A stretch of DNA of 18,655 bases, from assembly GCA_041477005.1 (NCBI GenBank), contig JBGOUJ010000082.1, positions 1 through 18,655 of the forward strand, given 5' to 3'. Both the position numbers and the translations under genes were made by a program. Each line of letters opens with the position of its first letter. Within the stretch, counting starts at the first letter, position 1. The DNA comes from JBGOUJ01 sp041477005 (GTDB lineage: Bacteria > Acidobacteriota > Terriglobia > Bryobacterales > JACQDG01). The notes beneath the pieces are model-generated. The model was not told where the DNA came from. It saw only the letters and a program-made list of their open reading frames with translations, and did not search any database. Shown one piece after another: positions 6,628 to 14,126 of the stretch.

Positions 6628-8124
6628 TTACTTGATGATGTAATCCATGCCTACCATCAGGGTCGCGTGGCTGCGAAGGCCGGCGTTGGTGAGGGGGAAC
6701 AGCACGCTGGCCGAAACCAGCAGGTTGCCGGCGAGGTTGTACTTGACCCCGGCGGTCCCGAGCAGCAGCCGGAGGTCGCCCGCTCGGGGATTGAATTCGT
6801 TGAAAGAAGCTGTCTTGCAGGTGAATCCTGCAAATCCGCCGCAGCCGGGACCGGCTATTCCACTAAGAATCGTTGGTTCGTTGTATTCAAATTGCTTGCT
6901 GACGAGATCGAGGCGTCCGGCTCCACGCAGGGTGCGGGCGACGAAATCGCCGATCACGGTGAGACGCCGCGTGGCCACGAACTCGAGCCCTCCCGAGTAG
7001 TTGATCTCATCGGGCAGCGGTGCGGAGGTGAGTCCAGCAAAAGCGCCCCCGACCCGGCCTCCGGCCATGGTGTAACCGATATTCACGTGCTGGCCGAACC
7101 GGCCGCGTTCACTCGACGCAATCAACAGAAACTTTCCCTGGACGCCGCCGGCTCCGAGTAGCTCGTCTTTGTTGCCGGTCGGCAGCCGGAGATCAACCGC
7201 CGCGGCCAGGCCTCCATTTCCCCGGCGCAGAAGGTGATACTTGGTTCGAAGCACGATGTCACCGATCCCGCTCGCTTGGCCTGAGTGCTGCAACACCAGC
7301 GGGGCAAAGGGGTTGTTATAGTCGAACGCATGAACGGTCGCAGCACACATCGCCGGTACCGCAGGGTTTGGGCAGGTCACGAGACGGAGAATGGTCGCCG
7401 TCACGCTGGCATCCAGATTCACTCGAACGAACGGAACGGCGAGGCCGACATCCCAGTGATCGGTGACGCCGTAATTCGCAAACACAGCGGCGGTATGCGT
7501 CGTGGCTTTGAGCGAGAGCGCCGCTTGGATGATATCGCCTTTGAAGGGCGGGTTCAAAGTGTCGTGGCCGTTGAGGGGAGTCGTCGTGAAACCGGTCAAG
7601 GCTGCCGGGTCTGCGAAGTGGCAGCAATCCTCATGCCGCAGATAGAACTTGATCGAGCTGTCGTCGAGATTTTGCCCCTCGAAGGTGTTATACGACGTGT
7701 GCTGGTAGTTGAATCCGACGCTGAGCTTCCGCCGGCCGATGGTGAGGGCGCGCTCGGAAAACAATGGCCCGAAGCTGGTGCTGCCGCGCCGGAAGGTGCC
7801 CACCGAGGGGTCGAATTCATAGGTCAGGCCGCCTGCCGACGATCCGAGGGGAAAGGTCGCGAACTGCGTGGCCATCTGGCCGTTGAAGCCCTCGACGATA
7901 CCGACGACGGGATTATCCAGGTTGTTGGTGAGGGGAGTGAAGTGCGCCACGTGCGCAGGCCCCGCTGTCCCGGGCTGCAAGACGATGTCCTTGAGAACAA
8001 GCTCCGGCAGCACTTGCGCAAGCGGCATGTGCTGGGCCCGGGCAGACGGCGGAGCCCATGGAAGACTGAGGATGGCCGCACCGGCCACCGCGAACACCCG
8101 GACTGCATCTCTTCGATCGCGCAT
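6628..8124 (-). CDS. Outer-membrane beta-barrel protein (MetA-pathway/transporter type)
   Basis: The 498-residue protein has a signal peptide, with likely cleavage after SARA near residue 30. The body alternates hydrophobic and polar residues as in beta strands: ALTIGRRKLSVGFNYQHTSY, FANYGVTDHWDVGLAVPFVRVNL, GLAAAVDLRLPTGN, NLLVSASVLFPLT. It closes with MVGMDYIIK. The pattern LGVTDHWDVGLAVPxxR followed by GIGDIVLRTKYHLLR and DLRLPTGNKDELLGAG is typical of barrels annotated as phenol-degradation MetA-pathway or transporter proteins, whose true cargo is mostly unknown. A CC pair (HEDCCHF) and further Cys residues are unusual for a barrel and may form disulfides. The start has a good AGGTGA 6 bases upstream. 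It follows the NTF2-like gene by 6 bases, so it is almost surely cotranscribed with it and the kinase. Confidence 0.85.
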   Translation of the reverse strand: MRDRRDAVRVFAVAGAAILSLPWAPPSARAQHMPLAQVLPELVLKDIVLQPGTAGPAHVAHFTPLTNNLDNPVVGIVEGFNGQMATQFATFPLGSSAGGLTYEFDPSVGTFRRGSTSFGPLFSERALTIGRRKLSVGFNYQHTSYNTFEGQNLDDSSIKFYLRHEDCCHFADPAALTGFTTTPLNGHDTLNPPFKGDIIQAALSLKATTHTAAVFANYGVTDHWDVGLAVPFVRVNLDASVTATILRLVTCPNPAVPAMCAATVHAFDYNNPFAPLVLQHSGQASGIGDIVLRTKYHLLRRGNGGLAAAVDLRLPTGNKDELLGAGGVQGKFLLIASSERGRFGQHVNIGYTMAGGRVGGAFAGLTSAPLPDEINYSGGLEFVATRRLTVIGDFVARTLRGAGRLDLVSKQFEYNEPTILSGIAGPGCGGFAGFTCKTASFNEFNPRAGDLRLLLGTAGVKYNLAGNLLVSASVLFPLTNAGLRSHATLMVGMDYIIK

Positions 8125-8130
8125 GTGTGT

Positions 8131-8580
8131 TCACCTCTCGAATGCGTCAATCACCCAGGAGTCGGCGTCGCGTCGCAGCCGCATCACGCGGGTGACCGCG
8201 GATGTCTGTTTCGACCCGGCCTTGGGCGTGAGCGCCTGCGTCACGCGGCAGCTCACGCGGGCGGTGGCCCCGTCGGTGGAGAGCACCCGTACCTCGCCGA
8301 TCGTGACCTTGAGCTCGCGCATGTCCTTGAATGCCTTAGCGAGGTTCTCGGCGGGTAGGGATGGCTGGACCTTTTTCACGGCGTCCGCGTCCAGGCTCTC
8401 CAGCGCGGCCGAGTACCGCTGGAGCATGTCGCGAATGCCGGGTTCGGCACCGGCAGCTTTGGCTTGCGGCGGGGGAGCGGCGAGCAGGGCCGGCGACCGC
8501 AGCAGGAGGCCCGGCTCCCAGAGCGCCGCCGCAAGCGTCAGCGCTGCCCAAGCGATCGAGTGTAGGCGATGCCGGTTCAC
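8131..8580 (-). CDS. Secreted NTF2-like protein
   Basis: The 149-residue protein has an N-terminal hydrophobic export or anchor segment (about residues 8-35). A compact domain follows: GIRDMLQRYSAALESLDADAV, LKVTIGEVRVLSTDGATARV, SAVTRVMRLRRDADSWVIDAF. A long helix, then beta strands, ending in a W-V-I-D strand, matches the SnoaL/NTF2-like fold, which serves as a ligand-binding or enzyme scaffold. No catalytic residues can be named. The start is GTG; its first bases overlap the stop of the kinase gene (GTGA), and GGAAGG lies 7 bases upstream. It is the middle gene of a kinase, NTF2-like, barrel unit, suggesting an envelope protein under the same signal. Confidence 0.8.
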   Translation of the reverse strand: MNRHRLHSIAWAALTLAAALWEPGLLLRSPALLAAPPPQAKAAGAEPGIRDMLQRYSAALESLDADAVKKVQPSLPAENLAKAFKDMRELKVTIGEVRVLSTDGATARVSCRVTQALTPKAGSKQTSAVTRVMRLRRDADSWVIDAFER

Positions 8581-11381
8581 CGTCTAGCCTTCCGTAGAAG
8601 CGCCAGCTCGGGTGGGGCGCTTCTCAAGTAAGCTGCATTCGCCGCCTGAGCCCGAGCGGTCACCTCCCCGAACCAGTTGAGAACGAGATGAAGCTCTCCG
8701 GGGACCACTCCCTGATCGCTTCTCGGCATCACGAACCATTTGCCGTCGGGTGAAACGTCGTAGTTCGGTCCGTTATCGCCGGCGTCGAAGCGAATCTCGA
8801 ATAGCCGCCGGGGGCGGCCAGCCGAAAACTCCGCCTTCGACGCAACCGACACGGCCATCATCTGGTCGCGCTGGCGGTAGAACAGTTCGCGGCCGTCCCT
8901 CGACCACACCGGATCGATCCCTCCATCCGTGGAAACGAGCCACTTTGGCCCGGGCCCGGGAAACGGCTGAACGTACACGTCGTTGCGGCCTGATTCGTCG
9001 GAGACATACGCCAGCCACTTGCCGTCCGGCGAGAATCGGGGCAATCGCTCATCGAAGGGCGTCAGCAGGAACGGCACAGGATCGTTGCCGGGCGAGACCA
9101 CCCAGATGTCCCGTTCGCCGTTCGGCTTGCGCTCGTGAAAGGCCAGCGTGGAACCATCCGGCGCCCAAGACGCTGGAAACTGCGGGCCGGCCCCGGACAG
9201 CGTCGGCAGCGTGCCGGGCAAGAGGTTGGCGCCCGTGTTTGGCCACGACCGGGCGGCTGAGGAATCGGCAACTCTCAGGAGCGGCTGCGCCTCTGTGCTG
9301 CCGTCGAGCGGCTTCCAAAACAGGTTCCAGGGTCCGGCAGCGGTCGACTGAAACGCCACCCTCGATCCATCCGGCGCCCACACCGGAAAGGCGCTGGCGC
9401 CTCCGGCCGTGAACCGAATGCGCGTGGCCCGCTCCAGGTCGATCATCCAGATGTCGCTTCCCGTCGCGGACGTGATCATCACGGCAACCTTTCGCCCGTC
9501 CTGCGAAAGCGCCGGATACTCGTACCCGGCGCGCGCCTCGATCAAGGGCGCGGCACGGCCGTCACGATCGACGCGCAGCAAGGTTCGGTCCGCCACCGTC
9601 GCGCCCGCCGGCACATACACGAGCGTTCCCGCGCCGGCCGCGACAGCGAAATAGGTTCCCCCAAACCGCGATGTCTCGACGTGTTCGAGGAGCGAAACAG
9701 GAGGCTGGTCCAGATTGCCGCTGGAGGGATCGAACGGTGTGGCTACCAGCCCCCCGGATTGCGCGTAGACGAGATGCCCGGTCGGAAGATACTGGGCCCC
9801 TTCGCCGATGACCCGCCCGTTTCCCAGCAACCGCCAGTCACGGCTTTTCAGGGCAAGCAGCGCGAGGCGCCACGCGTTGTCACGGCGAACACTGAAGAGC
9901 ACGTGTGTCCCGCCAGGAAGGAGTTGCGGGTACGCATGCTGCGCCTCGTCCGATTTGGGTGTGGTGATTGGAACCGGCTCGCCGCCGTTAGCGGACACGA
10001 GCCACAGCCCGGAGGAAGGCAGCGTTGTGGCGAACACGATGCTGTCGTTCTCTCCCCATGTCGCGCTCCACACCGGGGGCGCTTCGCAAATCGTGAGCGG
10101 CACACCGCCGGCCACCGACACTTTCTTCAGCAGGCCGCTCACGTAGAAGGCCAGCCAGCGCCCATCGGGCGAGAAGAAGGGGCTACCGGCCCCCTCCGTT
10201 GCAGGAATAGGGCGTGCGGCGAGCTCGTCGAGCGGCCGCAGGTAAAGGTTTGTCCGTCCTCCATCCACGGCCGCGGCGTAGACAAGCAGCCTGCCGTCGG
10301 GAGAAAGCGCTACGGGTGGGAACCGCCCTTTTTCGAGCGCCTGGGCGGCCGGCAAAGTGATCATCAGGCGCGCGAGTGACGATCTAGGTGACGTGACCCG
10401 GGCAGACCACCACGTCACACCCGCTGCCACGCCGAGCGTGAGGAGCACTGCCGCCGCTGCAGCGAGCGCCCAGACGGTTCTCGGTGTCGGCCGGGCGCGT
10501 CGTGCGCCCTCGATGGACGCGGCCTCCACCGTGGATGTGACCGGCTCGCGCGAGACGTCATCGATTTCAATGCGGGCATCCGCGATATCGTGAAGGCGGT
10601 GTTTCGCATCTTTCTCGAGGCAGCGATGCAACAGACGACGGATCGTTGATGGAGTCGTCTTCGGAAGGGCCGACCAGTCTGGCTCGCGGTCGAGAATCGC
10701 GGCAATCGTGTCCAGCACTGTTTGGCTCGCGAACGCCTTGCGGCCCGCCAGCATCTCGTACAACACGCAGCCGAATGCCCAGATGTCAGTACGTCTGTTG
10801 AGAGGCTGGCCCCGCGCCTGCTCCGGGCTCATGTAGCCGGGTGTGCCGAGAATCACCCCAGCCCGTGTTTCACTAACGGTGAGAGTCGGCGCCCCCGAGG
10901 CGTCGTCGGTCAGCACCTTCGCCAAGCCGAAGTCCAGCACCTTCACGTTGCCGTCCGGTGTGATCTTAATGTTGGCCGGCTTCAGATCCCGATGGGTGAT
11001 GCCCTTCTCGTGGGCCGCTTCCAGCGCCTCCGCCACCTGCCTCGCGATAACCAGCGATTCATTCATGGGAATCGGGCCGCGGGCGACGCGATCCGCCAGA
11101 GTGTCGCCTTCGACGAGTTCGAGAACCAGAAACCGCGACGAGCCAAAATCCGCAAGATCGTAAATCGCTGCAATGTGCGGATGATTCAACAACGCCAGAA
11201 CCTCGGCCTCGCGCTGCAACCGTGATTCAGAGTCGTGCGAAAACCCGGCAGGCAGCACTTTGATCGCCACTTCGCGTTTCAGTTTGGAATCCCGCGCGCG
11301 ATACACTTCGCCCATACCGCCGGCGCCCAGAAGCCCAACGATTTCGTACGTGCCCAGCTTTGTGCCTGCGCTGAATGTCAC
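8577..11381 (-). CDS. Transmembrane Ser/Thr protein kinase with PD40/TolB-like propeller
   Basis: The 934-residue protein has a bacterial Hanks-type kinase at the N-terminus: Gly loop GAGGMGEVYRA (19-29), ATP Lys41 in VAIKVL, catalytic HRDLKPAN (Asp132), DFG 150-152 and the activation-end motif GTPGYMSPEQARG (179-191). One membrane segment, about residues 303-325, is followed by an extracytoplasmic beta propeller of PD40/TolB repeats (LSPDGRLLVYAA, FSPDGRWLAFYV, WAPDGSRVAFQS, FSPDGKWLAYVSDESG, VSPDGKWFVMP). The kinase faces the cytoplasm and the propeller the periplasm, where it may sense a ligand or bind protein. The start is a GTG giving MTFSAGTKLGTYEI, the usual opening of such kinases. 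The frame is open to 11459, but those extra residues are unlike the family. A perfect TATAAT 9 bases upstream implies an almost leaderless mRNA. Its genes downstream encode envelope proteins. Confidence 0.94.
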   Translation of the reverse strand: MTFSAGTKLGTYEIVGLLGAGGMGEVYRARDSKLKREVAIKVLPAGFSHDSESRLQREAEVLALLNHPHIAAIYDLADFGSSRFLVLELVEGDTLADRVARGPIPMNESLVIARQVAEALEAAHEKGITHRDLKPANIKITPDGNVKVLDFGLAKVLTDDASGAPTLTVSETRAGVILGTPGYMSPEQARGQPLNRRTDIWAFGCVLYEMLAGRKAFASQTVLDTIAAILDREPDWSALPKTTPSTIRRLLHRCLEKDAKHRLHDIADARIEIDDVSREPVTSTVEAASIEGARRARPTPRTVWALAAAAAVLLTLGVAAGVTWWSARVTSPRSSLARLMITLPAAQALEKGRFPPVALSPDGRLLVYAAAVDGGRTNLYLRPLDELAARPIPATEGAGSPFFSPDGRWLAFYVSGLLKKVSVAGGVPLTICEAPPVWSATWGENDSIVFATTLPSSGLWLVSANGGEPVPITTPKSDEAQHAYPQLLPGGTHVLFSVRRDNAWRLALLALKSRDWRLLGNGRVIGEGAQYLPTGHLVYAQSGGLVATPFDPSSGNLDQPPVSLLEHVETSRFGGTYFAVAAGAGTLVYVPAGATVADRTLLRVDRDGRAAPLIEARAGYEYPALSQDGRKVAVMITSATGSDIWMIDLERATRIRFTAGGASAFPVWAPDGSRVAFQSTAAGPWNLFWKPLDGSTEAQPLLRVADSSAARSWPNTGANLLPGTLPTLSGAGPQFPASWAPDGSTLAFHERKPNGERDIWVVSPGNDPVPFLLTPFDERLPRFSPDGKWLAYVSDESGRNDVYVQPFPGPGPKWLVSTDGGIDPVWSRDGRELFYRQRDQMMAVSVASKAEFSAGRPRRLFEIRFDAGDNGPNYDVSPDGKWFVMPRSDQGVVPGELHLVLNWFGEVTARAQAANAAYLRSAPPELALLRKARR

Positions 11382-11390
11382 TATGGATAG

Positions 11391-11420
11391 ATTATACGCG
11401 CGTGCCTGATGTGGTGTCCC
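11391..11420 (-). promoter_or_regulatory. Promoter of the kinase operon
   Basis: On the minus strand, a perfect TATAAT (11396-11391) lies 18 bases after GGGACA (11420-11415; 4 of 6 match TTGACA). Predicted transcription start is about 11383-11385, only 2-4 bases before the GTG at 11381. No ribosome binding site is present, which agrees with leaderless or near-leaderless initiation. Confidence 0.55.
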
Positions 11421-11562
11421 CTTCTTTCCTTTACACCACTGGATCTTGTCGAGAACCACGTCGGCGGTAGCTTTCCAGATAAAAGGCTTCGGTTTGTTGT
11501 TGCGGATAGGCGAAATGAGACGCCATTAAAGAAGTAAAACCGGGAGGTCGCTACCGCGGCCG

Positions 11563-12081
11563 TCAGTTCACTGGCGTGCCGTAAGGCACGAGCGTCTTGA
11601 CTCGCTCGGTGGAATCGACGCGGGCGATGCGCCAGGTTCCGCCGGCGGCCTTTTCGAGGTAGACCTGCTGGGCTTCGTTGCGGTCCTGATAGACGTATTC
11701 GACGCGGACGCGGGACTCGCGGTCGGTCAGAGAAGCCGGCTCGGAAAGGGCGATCCCCTTGATCTCCTTGTTGGAGTCGATCAGGTATTGGGAGAACTTC
11801 TGCGCGCCCATCTCGGCCTGGCTCTGGCGCAGCATGGTTTCCATCTGGCCGGTGTAACAGGCCAGGTACGCCGCCGCGTCGCCGATGCGGGCGGCGTCGA
11901 GCATTTTGTAGATGGCGTCGCGGGGCTCGGGCCCGGAGGGCGCCCCTTTCGGCGGCTCGGCGGGGCGCAGGAGCGTCGAGCCGGCCGGGAGCTGCCAGCC
12001 GGCCTTTTGGCCCACCACGACGACCAGGGCGGCGGCGATCACAGCCAGGGTGAGGTAGCGGGCCTGGCGTTGCTTGGTCAT
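11563..12081 (-). CDS. Membrane-anchored NTF2-like protein, last gene of the hflKC operon
   Basis: The 172-residue protein has one N-terminal membrane segment (about residues 9-25), a Pro-rich linker (LRPAEPPKGAPSGPEP) and a globular domain. The domain begins with a helix pair, DAIYKMLDAARIGDAAAYLACY, and ends in strands: SRVRVEYVYQDRNEAQQVYL and GTWRIARVDSTERV. This is the layout of NTF2/SnoaL-like domains; the fold call is by pattern only. It should be tethered to the inner membrane with the domain in the periplasm, the side where HflK and HflC domains also lie. It follows the stand-alone hflK after 10 bases, so coupled expression and a role with that complex are inferred. A fragment of its end is duplicated at 6220-6288. 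Confidence 0.8.
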   Translation of the reverse strand: MTKQRQARYLTLAVIAAALVVVVGQKAGWQLPAGSTLLRPAEPPKGAPSGPEPRDAIYKMLDAARIGDAAAYLACYTGQMETMLRQSQAEMGAQKFSQYLIDSNKEIKGIALSEPASLTDRESRVRVEYVYQDRNEAQQVYLEKAAGGTWRIARVDSTERVKTLVPYGTPVN

Positions 12082-12091
12082 TGTTCCCGGG

Positions 12092-13108
12092 TCATTTCGA
12101 AGACGGCGGCTTCGGGGTTTCGCTCTCGCGGCGGATGATGGTCAGATCGACGTTGTTGCCCTGGCGGTCGACGATGGTCTTCTTGATGCGTGGGAGGACC
12201 TGCTCCATGGCCTCAAGGTAGAGGCGGTGGCTGGTGACGGCAGCGGCCTTGCTGTATTCCGCGGCGAGCTGGGTGAAACGAGAGGCGTCGCCGAGCGCTT
12301 CGTTGATCTTGCGCTGCTTGTAGCCTCCGGCCGATTCCAGGAGCTGCTGCGCCTCGCCGCGGGCGCGCGGGATTATGTCGTTGGCGTACCCTTCGGCCTG
12401 ATTGGTGATGCGGGCGGCGTCGGCCTTGGCGCCGGCGACGTCGGCGAAGGCTTCTCTGGCCTCGTCAGGGGGCGCGGTGCGGTCGATGTTGACGGTGTAG
12501 ATGGCGACGCCGAGGTTGTAGGAATCGAGGAGTTGTTGGGCGCGGCGCTTGACGGCTTCCTGGATGCTGATCTTCTCGGTGGTCAGCACGTCATCGACCG
12601 AGCGGGAGGCGATCTCCCGGCCGAGCTCGCTTTCAACCGCCGCGCCGACCGTCAGGCTCACGTCACGGGAGCGGAACAGGTACTCCATCGGGGCCTTGAC
12701 GTTGTACTGCACGACGGTGCGGACGTTGATGATGTTCTGGTCGCCGGTGAGGAACTGGGCGCGCAGCGGATCGGTGCGGCCCAGGGCCGTGTCGGCGGGC
12801 TCGCCGCCGAGCGTCGCGGCCTGGAGCTGCTCGACCTTGAGCTTGACGATTTGCTCGATCGGATAGGGCCAGTGGTAGTGCAGGCCGGGAACTTCGATGC
12901 GCTGGAACTTGCCGAAGCGCGTGACCACGGCCTGCTGGTCGGTCGCCACCAGGTAGAGGCCGCTCAACAGCCAGATCAGGATCAACCCGCCCCAGAAGTT
13001 GCGTCGCGTGAGATAGCGCTCGCTCGGCGGCCCGGGTGGTTGGAGGCCGATCGCCGGGGGGGGCGCCTCGGGGACCTCGTGGATTCGGGGCTGGATGGTC
13101 AGGCTCAT
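12092..13108 (-). CDS. hflK: HflK-like SPFH/band 7 protein (stand-alone copy)
   Basis: The 338-residue protein has a Pro-rich cytoplasmic N-terminus, one membrane segment (about 37-55; FWGGLILIWLLSGLYLVAT) and an SPFH domain starting DQQAVVTRFGKFQRIEVPGLHYHWPYPIE. It holds the HflK hallmarks GDQNIINVRTVVQYNV and DPL, then a long helix, GEAQQLLESAGGYKQRKINEALGDASRF, and the HflK ending RLYLEAMEQVLP-KKTIVD. HflK and HflC form a membrane cage that controls the FtsH protease in known bacteria. It is separated from hflC by 136 bases holding an inverted repeat, so its expression may be tuned apart from the genes upstream. It resembles the SPFH part of the fusion protein at 14123-17155 but is clearly diverged. 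Confidence 0.93.
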   Translation of the reverse strand: MSLTIQPRIHEVPEAPPPAIGLQPPGPPSERYLTRRNFWGGLILIWLLSGLYLVATDQQAVVTRFGKFQRIEVPGLHYHWPYPIEQIVKLKVEQLQAATLGGEPADTALGRTDPLRAQFLTGDQNIINVRTVVQYNVKAPMEYLFRSRDVSLTVGAAVESELGREIASRSVDDVLTTEKISIQEAVKRRAQQLLDSYNLGVAIYTVNIDRTAPPDEAREAFADVAGAKADAARITNQAEGYANDIIPRARGEAQQLLESAGGYKQRKINEALGDASRFTQLAAEYSKAAAVTSHRLYLEAMEQVLPRIKKTIVDRQGNNVDLTIIRRESETPKPPSSK

Positions 13109-13140
13109 CGGGTAAAACCGTAAGCCACCAAAGAAAACCC

Positions 13141-13233
13141 GAATTGGAACCGCAGATGAACGCAGATGAACGCAGATAAAACACCCGAAGGCCCTGATCG
13201 GCGTTTATCTGCGTTCATCGGCAGTTCCAATTT
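13141..13233. repeat. Hairpin-forming repeat with three 10-bp units, between hflC and hflK
   Basis: The left arm is GAATTGGAAC (13141-13150) followed by three near-identical 10-mers, CGCAGATGAA twice and then CGCAGATAAA (13151-13180). The right arm, 13204-13233, reads TTTATCTGCGTTCATCGGCA then GTTCCAATTT and pairs with the left arm except for one extra 10-mer on the left. The loop is 23 bases. Sequences of this GCAGATGAAC type are common intergenic repeats in soil bacteria (recalled, not searched). It could attenuate or stabilise the operon mRNA. Confidence 0.7.
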
Positions 13234-13244
13234 CGGATTGTTTT

Positions 13245-14126
13245 TCACTTCCCTTCCCCGTGGGTCAGCAGGCGCAGCAGCTCGGAGTCGGAGCTGAGGA
13301 TCGCCGTGGTCTTGTCATCCAGCACTTTCTTGTACGCTTCGAGCGTCCGCACCAGCTTGTAGAACTGCGGGTTGCGGGAATAGGCCTGGCCGTAGATGCG
13401 GGTGGACTGCGCGTCACCCTCGCCGCGGATCTGCTCGGCCTGCTTGTAGGCGACGGAGATAATCTCCTCGCGCTGGCGGTCGGCGTCGGCGCGGATGCGC
13501 AGGGCCTGCTCCTCGCCCTCGGCGCGGTACTGCTTGGCGATGCGCTCGCGCTCGGCGCGCATGCGGGCGAAGACGCTTTCCTTGTTCTGCTGCGGCAGGT
13601 TCAGGCGCTTGATGCGCACGTCCATCACGCGAATGCCGTACTGGGCCAGCGCCGCGCTGTTGGTTTCTTCGGTCAGGCGGTCGAAGATCTGCACCGCGGC
13701 CGACTTCGAGGGATCGGGGGTGACGATCGACTCCAGATCGTGAGTGCCCAGCGCCGCCGAGAGGCCGGACCAGACCACGTCGTGCAGGCGGGCTTCGGCG
13801 TTGGATTCGGTGATCACTTTCTTGACGAACGTCTCGGGGTCGGCAATCTGCCAGCAGACGTAGTTCTCAATGACCAGGTTCTTCTTGTCGCGGGTGAGGA
13901 ACTCCGAGGGGCGCGGATTGTAGACGCGGAGGCGGCGGTCGAAGTAGCGGGCGTTCTGGAAGAACCATTTGGCGTGGAGACCGGCGTCGGTGACGGTGCG
14001 AACGGGCCGGCCGAACTGCGTGACCAGCACGAACTCGGTCTCGCGGACAGTGAACAAAGTAGTCCAGACAAACAGGAGTCCGACGAGCGCCCCCGCATAG
14101 GGGTAATAGGGACGGTAGCGGTTCAT
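13245..14126 (-). CDS. hflC: HflC-like SPFH/band 7 protein
   Basis: The 293-residue protein has one membrane segment (about 10-27; YAGALVGLLFVWTTLFTV) directly followed by the SPFH domain: ETEFVLVTQFGRPVRTVTDAGLHAKWFF, then FLTRDKKNLVIENYVCWQI. The long helix ESVFARMRAERERIAKQYRA-EGEEQALRIRADADRQ and the tail YKLVRTLEAYKKVLDDKTTA-ILSSDSELLRLL are characteristic of HflC. Length is that of the family. With HflK it forms the periplasm-facing cage around FtsH in known bacteria. The ATG overlaps the stop of the ATPase-HflK fusion gene by 4 bases (ATGA), which shows translational coupling and argues that HflC pairs with the fusion as well as with the second HflK downstream. Confidence 0.95.
   Translation of the reverse strand: MNRYRPYYPYAGALVGLLFVWTTLFTVRETEFVLVTQFGRPVRTVTDAGLHAKWFFQNARYFDRRLRVYNPRPSEFLTRDKKNLVIENYVCWQIADPETFVKKVITESNAEARLHDVVWSGLSAALGTHDLESIVTPDPSKSAAVQIFDRLTEETNSAALAQYGIRVMDVRIKRLNLPQQNKESVFARMRAERERIAKQYRAEGEEQALRIRADADRQREEIISVAYKQAEQIRGEGDAQSTRIYGQAYSRNPQFYKLVRTLEAYKKVLDDKTTAILSSDSELLRLLTHGEGK

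Noticed and set aside
7285..8358. Plus-strand open frame of 357 codons over the barrel and NTF2-like genes
   Set aside because: It crosses two real genes on the other strand, has no start signal, and its Gly/Arg/Glu-rich composition is a shadow.
12074..13123. Plus-strand open frame of 349 codons over hflK, and similar ones over hflC (13260-14336) and the fusion gene (14552-15919, 16013-17080)
   Set aside because: All mirror the codon pattern of the minus-strand genes and show Leu/Val/Asp/Gly-rich low-complexity protein. The minus-strand products have clear families.
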